Shown piece after piece: positions 8,802 through 18,311 of a stretch of 64,000 nucleotides of DNA; within the stretch, counting starts at the first letter, position 1; every line of letters starts with the position of its first letter. The DNA is from JAXLRU01 sp046330935. GTDB taxonomy: Bacteria > Actinomycetota > Actinomycetes > Actinomycetales > Kineosporiaceae. The stretch spans positions 43,987 to 107,986 of the forward strand of contig JAXLRU010000010.1 of the NCBI GenBank assembly GCA_046330935.1, written 5' to 3'. The notes under the pieces were generated by a model that did not search any database, had not been told where the DNA came from, and worked only from the letters and a program-made list of their open reading frames with translations. The position numbers and the translations under genes were made by a program.

Positions 8802-9406
8802 GAGCGCGTCCCCAGCAGCCGCTCGACGTACTTGGCCAGGACGTCGACCTCGAGGTTGACCCGCTCCCCCGGCGACCGGCTGCCCAGCGTCGTCCGCTGG
8901 AGCGTCTCGGGGATCAACGACACGCTGAACCAGGCGCCCTCGGGGCCGTCGTCGACGACCTCGACGACCGTGAGCGACACGCCGTCGACGGTCACCGACC
9001 CCTTCTCGACCAGGTAGCGCGCCAGCCCGGCGGGCAGGCCGATCCGCACGATCTCCCAGTGCTCGGAGGGCTGGCGCGACAGGACCGTGCCGGTGCCGTC
9101 GACGTGGCCCTGCACGACGTGCCCGCCGAACCGGCCCGACGCCGCCATCGGGCGCTCCAGGTTGACCGGGGACCCCTCCTGGAGGTCGCCCAGGCCGGTC
9201 CGGGTCAACGTCTCGGCCATGACGTCGGCGGTGAACCAGTCCTCGCCGTACTCGACCACCGTCAGGCAGACGCCGTTGACGGCGATGGACGCCCCGGGCC
9301 CTGCGTCGGTCAGGACCTGGCTGCCGCGCACGGTCAGGCGCGCGGCGTCGGGCAGGGTGGTGACGGCGGCGACGCTGCCGAGTTCCTCGACGATGCCGGT
9401 GAACAT
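8798..9406 (-). CDS. ribE: riboflavin synthase (alpha), probable internal start within the ribD frame
   Basis: The 202-aa product from the ATG at 9406 would be a complete riboflavin synthase. It has two lumazine-binding barrels, each with the G-V-C/S-L-T signature (NGVCLTVVE in the first, DGVSLTVVE in the second), and it starts with the family N-terminus MFTGIVEELG. The enzyme dismutates two lumazines to riboflavin and works as a trimer. An AGAGGA box 9-10 bases before this ATG suggests free RibE is made as well as, or instead of, the fusion. The stop overlaps the ribBA start (GTGA). Confidence 0.75.
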   Translation of the reverse strand: MFTGIVEELGSVAAVTTLPDAARLTVRGSQVLTDAGPGASIAVNGVCLTVVEYGEDWFTADVMAETLTRTGLGDLQEGSPVNLERPMAASGRFGGHVVQGHVDGTGTVLSRQPSEHWEIVRIGLPAGLARYLVEKGSVTVDGVSLTVVEVVDDGPEGAWFSVSLIPETLQRTTLGSRSPGERVNLEVDVLAKYVERLLGTRS

Positions 9407-10537
9407 CGGGGTGTTCCTCTCCTCGCGGGACGGTGGTGCGGGGGGCACGGGCTCCGGGTGCTGCGGGGGTGGGTGCGGGCAGGCCACGATCCGGACGTCG
9501 CCGCCGACCAGGGCCACGTCGGCGACCTCCAGCCGCAGGATGTCGCCGATGGTCTCGACGCCGAGACCCGCGACCGCCGCCGGCCCGCCTCCCAGCAGCG
9601 CCGGCGCCAGGTAGGCGACGACCTCGTCGACCAGCCCTGCGCGCAGGAACGCCGCCGCCAACCGTGGCCCTCCCTCCAGGAAGGCGTGGCGCACCTCGCG
9701 TGCCCATAGAGCCGCGAGCACGTCCGCGGGATTCCCGTCGGTCAGGACGACGGTGGGCGCGGCGTCGTCGAGGACGCGGGCCGTCGGCGGCACGGGGCGG
9801 GTGCCGACCACCACGCGCAAGGGCTGGGCGGAGGCGGGACGGCCGTCCTCGCCGCGGACGGTGAGCTGCGGGTCGTCGGCGAGCACCGTGCCCGTGCCGA
9901 CGACGACGGCGTCGGCCTCGGCGCGGCGGCGGTGGACGTCGGCGCGCGCGGCGGCGGAGGTGATCCACCGGCTGGTCCCGTCGGCGGCGGCGCTGCGACC
10001 GTCGAGGGTCGCGGCGAACTTCCAGGTCACGAACGGGCGGCCCAGGGCCATCGCGTGCAGCCAGCGGCGGTTGAGCGCCGCCGCCTCCTCACGCAGCAGC
10101 CCGGAGGCGACGTCGACTCCCGCCCGGCGCAGGAGGGCGGCGCCACCGGCGGCCTGCGCGTTGGGGTCGTCGACGGCGTGCACGACCCGCCGGACGCCGG
10201 CGGCGATCAGCGCGAGGGCGCAGGGGCCCGTGCGCCCGGTGTGCGAGCAGGGTTCGAGGGTGACCACAGCCGTGAGGCCGCGGGCGATCCCGGTGACGTC
10301 GGCCGCGCCGGCTCGGGCGCGGAGGTCCTCCAGCGCCGCGGCCTCGGCGTGCGCGGTGCCCGCCCCGGCATGCCACCCCTGGGCGACGACGGCGCCGGAG
10401 TCGTCCAGCAGGACGCAGCCCACGCGCGGGTTGGGGCCGGTCGCGGGGCCACGGGCAGCGAGCTCGAGCGCCGCGCGCATCGCGGCCTGCTCGGCCGGCG
10501 AGAACGCCGGGGAACCGGCGACGGCGGGAAGCTGCAC
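8798..10537 (-). CDS. ribD: RibD-RibE fusion: pyrimidine deaminase/reductase plus riboflavin synthase in one frame
   Basis: A single open frame of about 579 aa encodes first RibD and then riboflavin synthase, with no stop between them. RibD part: the zinc deaminase has HAEAAAL with Glu as proton shuttle and the two cysteines in EPCSHTGRTGPC. The reductase domain then runs from WKFAATLDGR to LVGGDVRIVACP. A Pro-rich linker of about 25 residues leads into the RibE part at MFTGIVEEL. RibD deaminates and reduces the pyrimidine from GTP cyclohydrolase II. The GTG at 10537 is preferred because GGAG lies 8 bases upstream; an alternative GTG at 10648 has no such site. The gene is controlled by the FMN riboswitch upstream. 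Confidence 0.8.
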   Translation of the reverse strand: MQLPAVAGSPAFSPAEQAAMRAALELAARGPATGPNPRVGCVLLDDSGAVVAQGWHAGAGTAHAEAAALEDLRARAGAADVTGIARGLTAVVTLEPCSHTGRTGPCALALIAAGVRRVVHAVDDPNAQAAGGAALLRRAGVDVASGLLREEAAALNRRWLHAMALGRPFVTWKFAATLDGRSAAADGTSRWITSAAARADVHRRRAEADAVVVGTGTVLADDPQLTVRGEDGRPASAQPLRVVVGTRPVPPTARVLDDAAPTVVLTDGNPADVLAALWAREVRHAFLEGGPRLAAAFLRAGLVDEVVAYLAPALLGGGPAAVAGLGVETIGDILRLEVADVALVGGDVRIVACPHPPPQHPEPVPPAPPSREERNTPMFTGIVEELGSVAAVTTLPDAARLTVRGSQVLTDAGPGASIAVNGVCLTVVEYGEDWFTADVMAETLTRTGLGDLQEGSPVNLERPMAASGRFGGHVVQGHVDGTGTVLSRQPSEHWEIVRIGLPAGLARYLVEKGSVTVDGVSLTVVEVVDDGPEGAWFSVSLIPETLQRTTLGSRSPGERVNLEVDVLAKYVERLLGTRS

Positions 10538-10656
10538 GATGGTGGCTCCGGATCGCGTCGTGGCCGTGGGGCCGTCGGGGACGCGGGTTCCGGGGACGCG
10601 CGGCAACCGGACACCTGGGCGCGCCGCAGCGCCGCCGTGCCCGGACACCGAGCAGC

Positions 10657-10679
10657 GTGGACACCGTGACGGTGCCCAC
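10657..10679 (-). promoter_or_regulatory. hairpin between the FMN aptamer and ribD (candidate expression platform)
   Basis: On the minus strand GTGG-G-CACCG-TCA-CGGTG-T-CCAC forms a nearly perfect 10-pair stem with a G-U pair and a 3-base loop, about 5 bases after the FMN aptamer ends. There is no U tract. It could act as a Rho-independent stop or an anti-sequester element; the exact mechanism is inference. Confidence 0.45.
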
Positions 10680-10683
10680 GCGC

Positions 10684-10809
10684 GTGCTGCCTCCCATCCG
10701 GACTTTCACCGTCGGTCCTGGAGTTCCACCAGGTCAACCGCCCGCTGGCTGCGGACGGGTCGCGGACTGTCACCGCCGGTTCGGACTTGCACCGACCCCG
10801 GAGCACGCG
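10684..10809 (-). promoter_or_regulatory. FMN riboswitch (RFN element)
   Basis: The minus strand reads through all conserved RFN blocks in order: CGGGGTCGGTGCAAGTCCGA, ACCGGCGGTGACAGTCCGCG, the variable arm with GGTGGAACTCCAGGACCGAC, GGTGAAAGTCCGGATGGGAG and GCAGCACG closing the outer stem. FMN binding represses riboflavin genes. It heads the ribDE-ribBA-ribH-hisE-hisG run and sits just after the end of rpe, so a promoter must lie in or near the 3' end of rpe. Confidence 0.95.
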
Positions 10810-10887
10810 TCGTGTCGGGACCAGCATGGCACCGCCGGGTAACGGGACGCGAGCGGGTCCCTCGTCACGGCGTCACGTGCGGGCGGA

Positions 10888-11550
10888 TCAGTGGCAGCCT
10901 GCAGCGGCGAGTTCACGCAGGGTCGCGATCGACGCGGCGGGATCCTCCGCGCCGAACACTGCCGAACCGGCGACGAACACGTCGGCCCCCGCCTGCGCGC
11001 AGCGGCCGATGGTGGACTCGTTCACCCCACCGTCGACCTGCACCCACACCTCGACTCCCGACCGCCGGGCGGCCTCCCGCACGCGCGTCACCTTGGGCAG
11101 GCACGACTCGAGGAACGGCTGCCCGCCGAACCCCGGCTCGACCGTCATGACGAGCACCATGTCGAACTCCGGCAGCAGGTCCAGGAGCGGCTCGACGGGC
11201 GTCGTCGGCTTGACGGCGACTCCCGCCCGGGCGCCCGCCGCCCGCAGGGTGCGGGCCAGCCGGACCGGTGCGTCGGCGGCCTCGACGTGGAAGGTGACGC
11301 TGCCCGCGCCCGCCTCCGCGTACTGCGGGGCCCAGACGTCCGGCCGCTCGATCATCAGGTGCACGTCCACCGGGATCGGTGAGGTCCGCACGACACCCTC
11401 GACCACCGGCAGGCCCCAGGTGAGGTTGGGCACGAAGTGGTTGTCCATCACGTCGACGTGCACCCAGTCGGCGTCGGAGATGCGGTGCAGCTCGTCGGCG
11501 AGGTGGGCGGTGTCGGCGGTGAGGATGCTCGGGGAGATCTTGAGGGCCAC
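10888..11550 (-). CDS. rpe: ribulose-phosphate 3-epimerase
   Basis: This 220-aa TIM-barrel enzyme interconverts ribulose 5-phosphate and xylulose 5-phosphate in the pentose phosphate pathway. Hallmarks are SPSILTAD at the start, WVHVDVMDNHFVPN with the metal/catalytic Asp and His, VHLMIERPD, and VQVDGGVN near the C-terminus. It starts with GTG 35 bases after the rsmB stop, and the FMN riboswitch of the next unit begins about 80 bases past its stop. It probably feeds ribulose 5-phosphate to riboflavin synthesis as well, since RibB uses that sugar. Confidence 0.95.
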   Translation of the reverse strand: MALKISPSILTADTAHLADELHRISDADWVHVDVMDNHFVPNLTWGLPVVEGVVRTSPIPVDVHLMIERPDVWAPQYAEAGAGSVTFHVEAADAPVRLARTLRAAGARAGVAVKPTTPVEPLLDLLPEFDMVLVMTVEPGFGGQPFLESCLPKVTRVREAARRSGVEVWVQVDGGVNESTIGRCAQAGADVFVAGSAVFGAEDPAASIATLRELAAAGCH

Positions 11551-11585
11551 GAGCCGTCAGCCTAGTGACCGCGGTGTGCTGCGGC

Positions 11586-13088
11586 TCACTCGTGCGCCCC
11601 GACCTTCAGCAGCGACAGGAACATCGCGTCGCACCCGTGCAGGTGCGGCCACCACTGCACGTCGGGCCCCGAGCCGAGGTCGAGGTCCTCGCGCCCCAGG
11701 GCCGCCCGGGAGACGGCCGCGGCGTCCAGCTTGCGCACGGGTCGGGCGTCGGCGGGGCGGCGGCGCAGGACGTCGTCCACGACCAGCGACGTCTCCGCGC
11801 GGTGCGGCGAGCACGTGACGTACGCCACCACTCCCCCCGGTCGCGCGGCCTCGAGTGCGGCCCGTAGCAGGGCACGTTGCAGCTGCGCGAGGTCCCCGAC
11901 GTCCCCGGGCTCGCGCCGCCAGCGGGCCTCGGGCCGGCGCCGCAGCGCACCCAGCCCGGTGCAGGGGGCGTCGAGCAGCACGCGGTCGAAGCCGCCGCCC
12001 GGGCAGTGGGAGGCCAGCTCCTCGGCCAGCTCGCGGCCGTCCCCCTCGTGCACGGTCCACGCCGAGGACGGCAGGGGGCGCAGCGCGGAACGCACGAGGC
12101 CCGCCCGGTGCGGGCTGACCTCGACGGCGTCCAGGTGGGCGCCCTCGCCGAGGACGCCCTCGCGCCTGCGTTCCTGCTGCAGCGCCGCGAGCAGCGCCGC
12201 CTTGCCGCCCGGACCGGCGCACAGGTCGAGCCAGCGCCCGGCGTCCGGCCCGTCCAGCTCCGCGGCCGCGAGGGCCAGGGCCACGGCCTGGCTCCCCTCG
12301 TCCTGGACCCGGATGGTGCCCTGGCGCACCCCCGGCACGTCGTGCGGGGCCCCGCCTGCGAGCAGGGCGAGCGGTGACATCCGCCCCGGTCGGCCGCCCG
12401 CGGCCCTCGCGGCCTCGGCGTCGCCGAGGCCCGGCAGGACCGCGAGGCTCACGGCCGGCGCGGCGTTGTCCGCGGCCAGCAGGTCGGGCAGTTCGGTCAC
12501 CGGACGCCCGTGGGCGGCCAGGCCGTCGCGCAGGGCGCGCACCACCCACGCGGGGTGGGACGTGGCGACGGCGAGATGGCCGTCGGGGTCGGTGTCGGCC
12601 GGGGGCGCGACGAGCTCCAGCCAGGCGTCGAGGTCCCGCTCGGCGACGCGCCGCAGGACGGCGTTGGCCAGGCGCGCGGGACCGGCGCCCACGGCCTGGG
12701 AGACGAGGTCGACGGTCGCCGAGACCGCGGCGTGGGGCGGCACCCGCATCGCGAGCACCTGGTGGGCCCCCAGGCGCAGGGCGTCCACCAGCAGCGGCGG
12801 GGAGATCTCCGCCAGGGGCCTGCCCGCCGCGTGGGCGAGGATCGGGTCGTAGGTGCCGCGACCGCGCACGCTGCCGTAGGTCAGCTCCGTGGCGAACGCG
12901 GCGTCGCGCCCGCTGAGCCGGCGCCGCCGGAGCACGGCGGGGAGCACCAGGTTGACGTAGGCGTCGCGCTCGTCCAGTGCGGAGGACGCCTCGAGGGCGG
13001 CCGCCCGGGCCTGGTCGACGACGCGCGAGGTGCGGTTACCTCCGGCGGGGCGCCGGCTCGCCGGGGTGCTGCGCGGGCGCTCGGTCAC
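11586..13088 (-). CDS. rsmB: 16S rRNA (cytosine(967)-C(5))-methyltransferase
   Basis: This 500-aa protein has an N-terminal NusB-like RNA-binding domain (about residues 25-165) and a C-terminal SAM-dependent methyltransferase domain. Motif I is LDLCAGPGGKAALLA. The two catalytic cysteines of RNA m5C methyltransferases are in DAPCTGLG (motif IV) and YVTCSPH (motif VI). The GTG start at 13088 overlaps the fmt stop by 4 bases; the open frame farther upstream is a shadow of fmt. The fmt-rsmB-rpe order is common in actinobacteria. Confidence 0.93.
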   Translation of the reverse strand: MTERPRSTPASRRPAGGNRTSRVVDQARAAALEASSALDERDAYVNLVLPAVLRRRRLSGRDAAFATELTYGSVRGRGTYDPILAHAAGRPLAEISPPLLVDALRLGAHQVLAMRVPPHAAVSATVDLVSQAVGAGPARLANAVLRRVAERDLDAWLELVAPPADTDPDGHLAVATSHPAWVVRALRDGLAAHGRPVTELPDLLAADNAAPAVSLAVLPGLGDAEAARAAGGRPGRMSPLALLAGGAPHDVPGVRQGTIRVQDEGSQAVALALAAAELDGPDAGRWLDLCAGPGGKAALLAALQQERRREGVLGEGAHLDAVEVSPHRAGLVRSALRPLPSSAWTVHEGDGRELAEELASHCPGGGFDRVLLDAPCTGLGALRRRPEARWRREPGDVGDLAQLQRALLRAALEAARPGGVVAYVTCSPHRAETSLVVDDVLRRRPADARPVRKLDAAAVSRAALGREDLDLGSGPDVQWWPHLHGCDAMFLSLLKVGAHE

Positions 13089-14011
13089 GCGAGCACCTCC
13101 CCTGCCGCGATCCGCACGCCGCGGGCCCAGTCGGCCGCGGCCATCTCGCGCTTGCCCGCGGGCCGGACGGTGCCCAGGCGCACCCGCCCCGCGGCCGTCG
13201 ACACCTCGACGGCCGCCTTGGACACGTGCAGCGTCCCCGGCTCGTCCCCCGGCTCCTGGGGCAGCGGCGTCACCGGCCCGAGGCCCAACCGCTCGTCGCG
13301 GAAGGTGGTCCAGGCGCCGGGTGCCGGCGTGCAGCCGCGGACGCGGCGGTCCACGGCGAAGGCCGGGACGTCCCAGCGCACCCGGGCGTCCTCGGGGGTC
13401 AGCTTGGGGGCGTGCGACACCCCGTCGGCGGGCTGAGCCACCGGGGCGAGGCGGTCCTCGCCGAGGGCGTCGAGGACCTGCACGAGCAGCTGCGCGCCGG
13501 CGACGGCGAGGCGGCCGAGCAGCTCCCCGGCGGTGTCCGTGGGCCGGATGGTCTCGGTGAGGACCCCGTACACCGGACCGGTGTCGAGCCCTTCCTCCAA
13601 CCGAAAGACGCTCGCGCCGGTGACCTCGTCGCCCGCGATGATCGCCTGCTGCACGGGCGCGGCGCCGCGCCAGGCGGGCAGGACCGAGAAGTGCAGGTTC
13701 GCCCATCCCCGCGGGGGCAGGGCCAGCGCCGCCGGCGGCACCAGCTGGCCGTAGGCGATGACCGGGCAGCAGTCGGGGCGCAGGGCGGCGAGGTCCGCGA
13801 GGGCCTCGGGGGCGCCGAGCCGGGGCGGTTGCAGGACGGGCAGGCCACGCTCGTCGGCCCAGCGGGCCACGGGGCTGCGCGAGGCCTTGCGGCCGCGTCC
13901 GGCGACGGCGTCGGGACGCGTGAGCACCCCCACGATCTCGTGGGGCGAGGCGTCGAGGGCGTCGAGGCTGGGCAGGGCGACGTCGGGGGTCCCGGCGACG
14001 ACGAGGCGCAT
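13085..14011 (-). CDS. fmt: methionyl-tRNA formyltransferase
   Basis: This 308-aa enzyme formylates initiator Met-tRNA using 10-formyltetrahydrofolate. The N-terminal domain starts MRLVVAGTPDVALPSLDAL. The substrate-site segment is NLHFSVLPAWRGAAPVQQAI with the catalytic-region Asn and His, and TGASVFRLEEGLDTGPV follows. A C-terminal OB-like domain binds tRNA. It starts with ATG about 155 bases after def, which removes the same formyl group later, and is coupled to rsmB. Confidence 0.95.
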   Translation of the reverse strand: MRLVVAGTPDVALPSLDALDASPHEIVGVLTRPDAVAGRGRKASRSPVARWADERGLPVLQPPRLGAPEALADLAALRPDCCPVIAYGQLVPPAALALPPRGWANLHFSVLPAWRGAAPVQQAIIAGDEVTGASVFRLEEGLDTGPVYGVLTETIRPTDTAGELLGRLAVAGAQLLVQVLDALGEDRLAPVAQPADGVSHAPKLTPEDARVRWDVPAFAVDRRVRGCTPAPGAWTTFRDERLGLGPVTPLPQEPGDEPGTLHVSKAAVEVSTAAGRVRLGTVRPAGKREMAAADWARGVRIAAGEVLA

Positions 14012-14165
14012 GAAGGGGGGTCCTGGGAGGTCTGGGCGACGCCGGGCGACGGTGCGGGACCGCGGACCCGGACGGCGGAGCGGGTGGGTGATGGACGGGC
14101 GGCGCAGGGCCGCGGCGGCAGCGCAGGTGGTGCTGCTCAGACGGCGCCGCTCAGCTGGCCGCTGC

Positions 14166-14708
14166 TCAGGTGGCGCGGCCGAACGTCGCGTGCGGGCTGG
14201 CCTTCACCACCGGCGCCACGCCTGCCCACTCGGCCTCGCGGATCGCCTTGAGCGCGAGCTTGCGCTGCGACCTGTCCATGCGGTCGATGAACAGGACGCC
14301 GTCGAGGTGGTCGGTCTCGTGCTGGATCGCGCGGGCCAGCAGCTCGCTGCCCTCGAGCGTGACGGGCTCGCCGTGCTGGTCGAAGCCCTTCGCGACGACC
14401 CGCAGGGCGCGGGGGGTGTCGTAGTAGATGCCCGGGAAGGACAGGCACCCCTCCTCGCCGTCCTGCAGCTCCTCGGAGAGGTCGAGGTCGGGGTTGATCA
14501 GGTGACCGAGGACGCCGTCCACGTAGTACGTGAAGACCCGCAGGCCGACGCCGATCTGCGGCGCCGCGAGGCCGGCGCCGGGGGCGTCGAGCATCGTGTC
14601 GGCGAGGTCCTTCACGAGCAGCCGCAGTTCCTTGTCGAAGTCGGTGACCTCCTGCGCGGGCGTGCGCAGGACCGGGTCTCCGAACAGGCGGATCGGCTTG
14701 ATGGCCAC
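14166..14708 (-). CDS. def: peptide deformylase
   Basis: This 180-aa metalloenzyme removes the N-formyl group from new proteins. All three motifs are intact: GAGLAAPQIGV, EGCLSFPG with the metal-binding Cys, and QHETDHLDG with the HExxH metal site. The GTG at 14708 (AIKPIRLFGDPVLR) is preceded by GAGGAG at 5 bases, fixing the start; the open frame running on upstream is a shadow of priA. The priA-def-fmt order is typical. The 116 bases before it contain a TAGACT -10-like element, so it may have its own promoter. Confidence 0.95.
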   Translation of the reverse strand: MAIKPIRLFGDPVLRTPAQEVTDFDKELRLLVKDLADTMLDAPGAGLAAPQIGVGLRVFTYYVDGVLGHLINPDLDLSEELQDGEEGCLSFPGIYYDTPRALRVVAKGFDQHGEPVTLEGSELLARAIQHETDHLDGVLFIDRMDRSQRKLALKAIREAEWAGVAPVVKASPHATFGRAT

Positions 14709-14824
14709 GCGGGCTCCTCGGACGGCGGGGCCGGAGGGCCGCACGCGCACCCGCGGGCGGCGGGGCACGGGGTCCGGCGAACGAACGGACCCCCAGTCTA
14801 GGCGGCCGGACAGCACCCGTCGGT

Positions 14825-16912
14825 TCAGCCGACGCGGAACGGGTCCACCTGCAGGCGGACGGCGCCGGTCTCCCTGCGTGCGCTGCGCGCCTTCGCCTCG
14901 GCCCGGAGCAGCCGCGTCACCGCCTCCCGGTCCTGGCTGCGCATGCGGATCATGGCGCGCACCGAGGGCTCGTCGTCGGCACCGGCGGGCGGTGCGCCGC
15001 GTCGCGGGTCCTGGTCCAGCGGCACCGGTCCGAGCACCTCGGCGCCGTCCGGCAGCTGAGGTGAGACCTTGGCGAGGACGGAGTCGACGGAGGTCGCGCC
15101 ACCGGAGAGCACCACGGTCGGCAGTGCCGGGGGCAGGCCCAGCTCGATCCGCTCGTCGAGCTCCCGCTCGGCGAACCACTCGGGGGCATGCCGCACGAGC
15201 GCCTGCACCGCAGGGGCCGCCGGGTCCGCGCAGACCACGACCAGGCCCTCGGCCTGCGCGGGCACGACCAGCGCCGCGGCCGCGCACCAGCGCCGCAGCG
15301 TGTCCTCGGCCGCTCTCAGGTCGGGGCGCTGCAGGAGGAGGTCGCCGTCGAGCAGGACCGCGGCGGCGTACCCGTCGGCGTGGCGGCCGCTCGGTGCGGG
15401 CTCGATCCCGGGGGTGGACAGGACGAGCGTCTGCGGGGCGTCGACGCGCGGCGCGGCGGCGTCGGCCCGCGCCACGACGACGCGGGCCCCGGGGAAGGCC
15501 CGCCCGAGCTCCTCCGCGGTGCGTTCCACGCCGACTCGCCCCGCGCGCAGGCGAGGGCTCTCGCAGGCGGCGCACCGCCAGCCCACCTGCGCCCGACCGC
15601 ACCACGAGCACTCGGGCGCGCCGCCCCCCTCGCGCAGTCGCAGCGGACCCCGGCAGTGCGGGCACGTGGCCGGCGCGCGGCAGTCCTGGCAGCGCAGCGA
15701 GGGCAGGTAGCCCAGGCGCGGCACCTGGATCAGCACCGGCCCGCGCCCCCGGGCCTGCTGGACCGCCCGCCACGCCTGCGGCGGGATGCGCGCCGCCGAG
15801 GACGGCGAGGGGCCGTCCTGGTCCGCGACGACGACGCGGGGGCGTCCGTCGCGCCGCTGCGGGGCGGACCGCTCGACCGCCCTGGCCCACCCCGAGCGCA
15901 GCAGCGTGGCCGCCTCGCAGCTGCGGGAGAACGAGGCGAGCAGGAAAGCGCACCCCTGCGCGTCGGCCCTCAGCCGCAGCACCTCCCGGGCGTGCGGGTA
16001 GGGGGCCCGGGGCTCGGCGTGCTGCTCGTCGCCGTCGTCCCAGACGACGACGAGGCCCAGATCGGGGACCGGTGCGAACGCCGCGGCCCGCGTGCCGAGG
16101 ACGACGTCGGCATGCCCCCGCAGGGCGCGCAGGAAGGCCGCGTACCGCAGGGCCGGACCGAGGTCGGCCTCGAGCCGCACCACCCGGGCCGGATCCAGCC
16201 CCGGCACGGCCGCGACGGACGCCTCGAGGCGGTCCAGGTCGCGCCGGTCGGGGACGACGACCAGCACCCGCCGCCCGCCGCGCAACGTCGCCGTCGCCGC
16301 GGCGAGGATCGCGGCGCGCCAGGCCTCGGGGCCGGGAGCGGCCGTCCAGACGGCGCGGGGCGAGCGACCCGCCTCGAGGTGCGCCAGGAACGCGGGGCCC
16401 GCGGGGAACTGCGCCCAGACCTCCGCGCCCGGCGCGGGCGGCGGCGCCGTCACCGGCGACCCGGCCTCGGCGGAGGCCACCTCCTGCTCGGCCGTGGCGT
16501 GCCGTAGAGGCACGGCGAGACGGAGGACGTCGGCGAGGGACCCGGCGTACCGGGACGCCACCGCCTCCGCGAGGTGCAGCACCTGCGGGGTCAGCACCGG
16601 CTCGGGCGAGACCACCCGGCGCAACGGCGTGAGGGGGCCCGGGTGCTCGGAGGACTCGCGCCTCGCGAGCACGTACCCGTCGACGTCCTGGCCGGCGAAG
16701 CGCACCCGGACCCGCACTCCGGGCTGTGCCGTCTCGGCCTGGTCGGCGGTCACCGCGTAGTCGAAGGGCCGGTCGAGGTGGGCCTGCGGGAGGTCCAGCG
16801 CCACGGCGGCGACCGGCGCCTGCTCGGCGAGGGCCTTGGGCCGCGGCGAGCGCCGGCGACCGGGCGCACGGACCAGCTCCAGCTGCTCCCCCGCGTCCGC
16901 GTCCGTGCTCAC
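14825..16912 (-). CDS. priA: primosomal protein N' (PriA-like, helicase motifs degenerate)
   Basis: At 695 aa this is the actinobacterial PriA type. The N-terminal 3'-DNA-binding domain (LDRPFDYAVTADQ, VRVRFAGQDVDGYV) is well kept, and eight cysteines form the zinc-binding pairs (CQDC, CPHC, CSWC, CAAC at about residues 405-455). The helicase motor is worn out: where Walker A is expected there is AAPGPEAWRAAI, and the DEAH box reads VVWDDGDEQH. Such proteins probably load replication factors at forks without unwinding. The start is GTG at 16912. Confidence 0.9.
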   Translation of the reverse strand: MSTDADAGEQLELVRAPGRRRSPRPKALAEQAPVAAVALDLPQAHLDRPFDYAVTADQAETAQPGVRVRVRFAGQDVDGYVLARRESSEHPGPLTPLRRVVSPEPVLTPQVLHLAEAVASRYAGSLADVLRLAVPLRHATAEQEVASAEAGSPVTAPPPAPGAEVWAQFPAGPAFLAHLEAGRSPRAVWTAAPGPEAWRAAILAAATATLRGGRRVLVVVPDRRDLDRLEASVAAVPGLDPARVVRLEADLGPALRYAAFLRALRGHADVVLGTRAAAFAPVPDLGLVVVWDDGDEQHAEPRAPYPHAREVLRLRADAQGCAFLLASFSRSCEAATLLRSGWARAVERSAPQRRDGRPRVVVADQDGPSPSSAARIPPQAWRAVQQARGRGPVLIQVPRLGYLPSLRCQDCRAPATCPHCRGPLRLREGGGAPECSWCGRAQVGWRCAACESPRLRAGRVGVERTAEELGRAFPGARVVVARADAAAPRVDAPQTLVLSTPGIEPAPSGRHADGYAAAVLLDGDLLLQRPDLRAAEDTLRRWCAAAALVVPAQAEGLVVVCADPAAPAVQALVRHAPEWFAERELDERIELGLPPALPTVVLSGGATSVDSVLAKVSPQLPDGAEVLGPVPLDQDPRRGAPPAGADDEPSVRAMIRMRSQDREAVTRLLRAEAKARSARRETGAVRLQVDPFRVG

Positions 16913-17004
16913 GTGCCCAGCTTGGCAGGCGCCCGCGACAGTGGCGGCGCGGTGTCCCCAGGCGCGGGTGACGCCGGCGGGCCCGGGGTCGCCCGGACAT
17001 GCAC

Positions 17005-17034
17005 GTGGCCCCGGGCGGGTTCGCCCGGGGCCAC
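17005..17034 (-). terminator. strong hairpin terminator after metK
   Basis: GTGGCCCCGGGCG / CGCCCGGGGCCAC is a perfect 13-pair stem with a 4-base loop (GGTT on the plus strand), 14 bases past the metK stop. It has no T tract. It separates the metK unit from priA. Confidence 0.8.
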
Positions 17035-17048
17035 GCGGTGGCGGGTGG

Positions 17049-18239
<1,191 letters not shown>

Positions 18240-18297
18240 AAGTGCTCCGATGGGACGGGCGACGGGACGACGGCGGCGCGGTCGCGACGGTGTCCGG

Positions 18298-18303
18298 ATC
18301 CTA
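18298..18303 (-). promoter_or_regulatory. candidate -10 element of a metK promoter
   Basis: On the minus strand TAGGAT matches the actinobacterial housekeeping -10 consensus (TAnnnT) in the 72-base gap between coaBC and metK, giving a predicted leader of about 50 bases. No convincing -35 box is seen, so this rests on one element. Confidence 0.35.
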
Positions 18304-18311
18304 CCCCGCGC

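Noticed and set aside
14709..17000. Minus-strand frame that joins a priA shadow to def as one 944-codon protein
   Set aside because: The part before 14708 is priA read in the wrong frame, and def has its own GAGGAG site and start.
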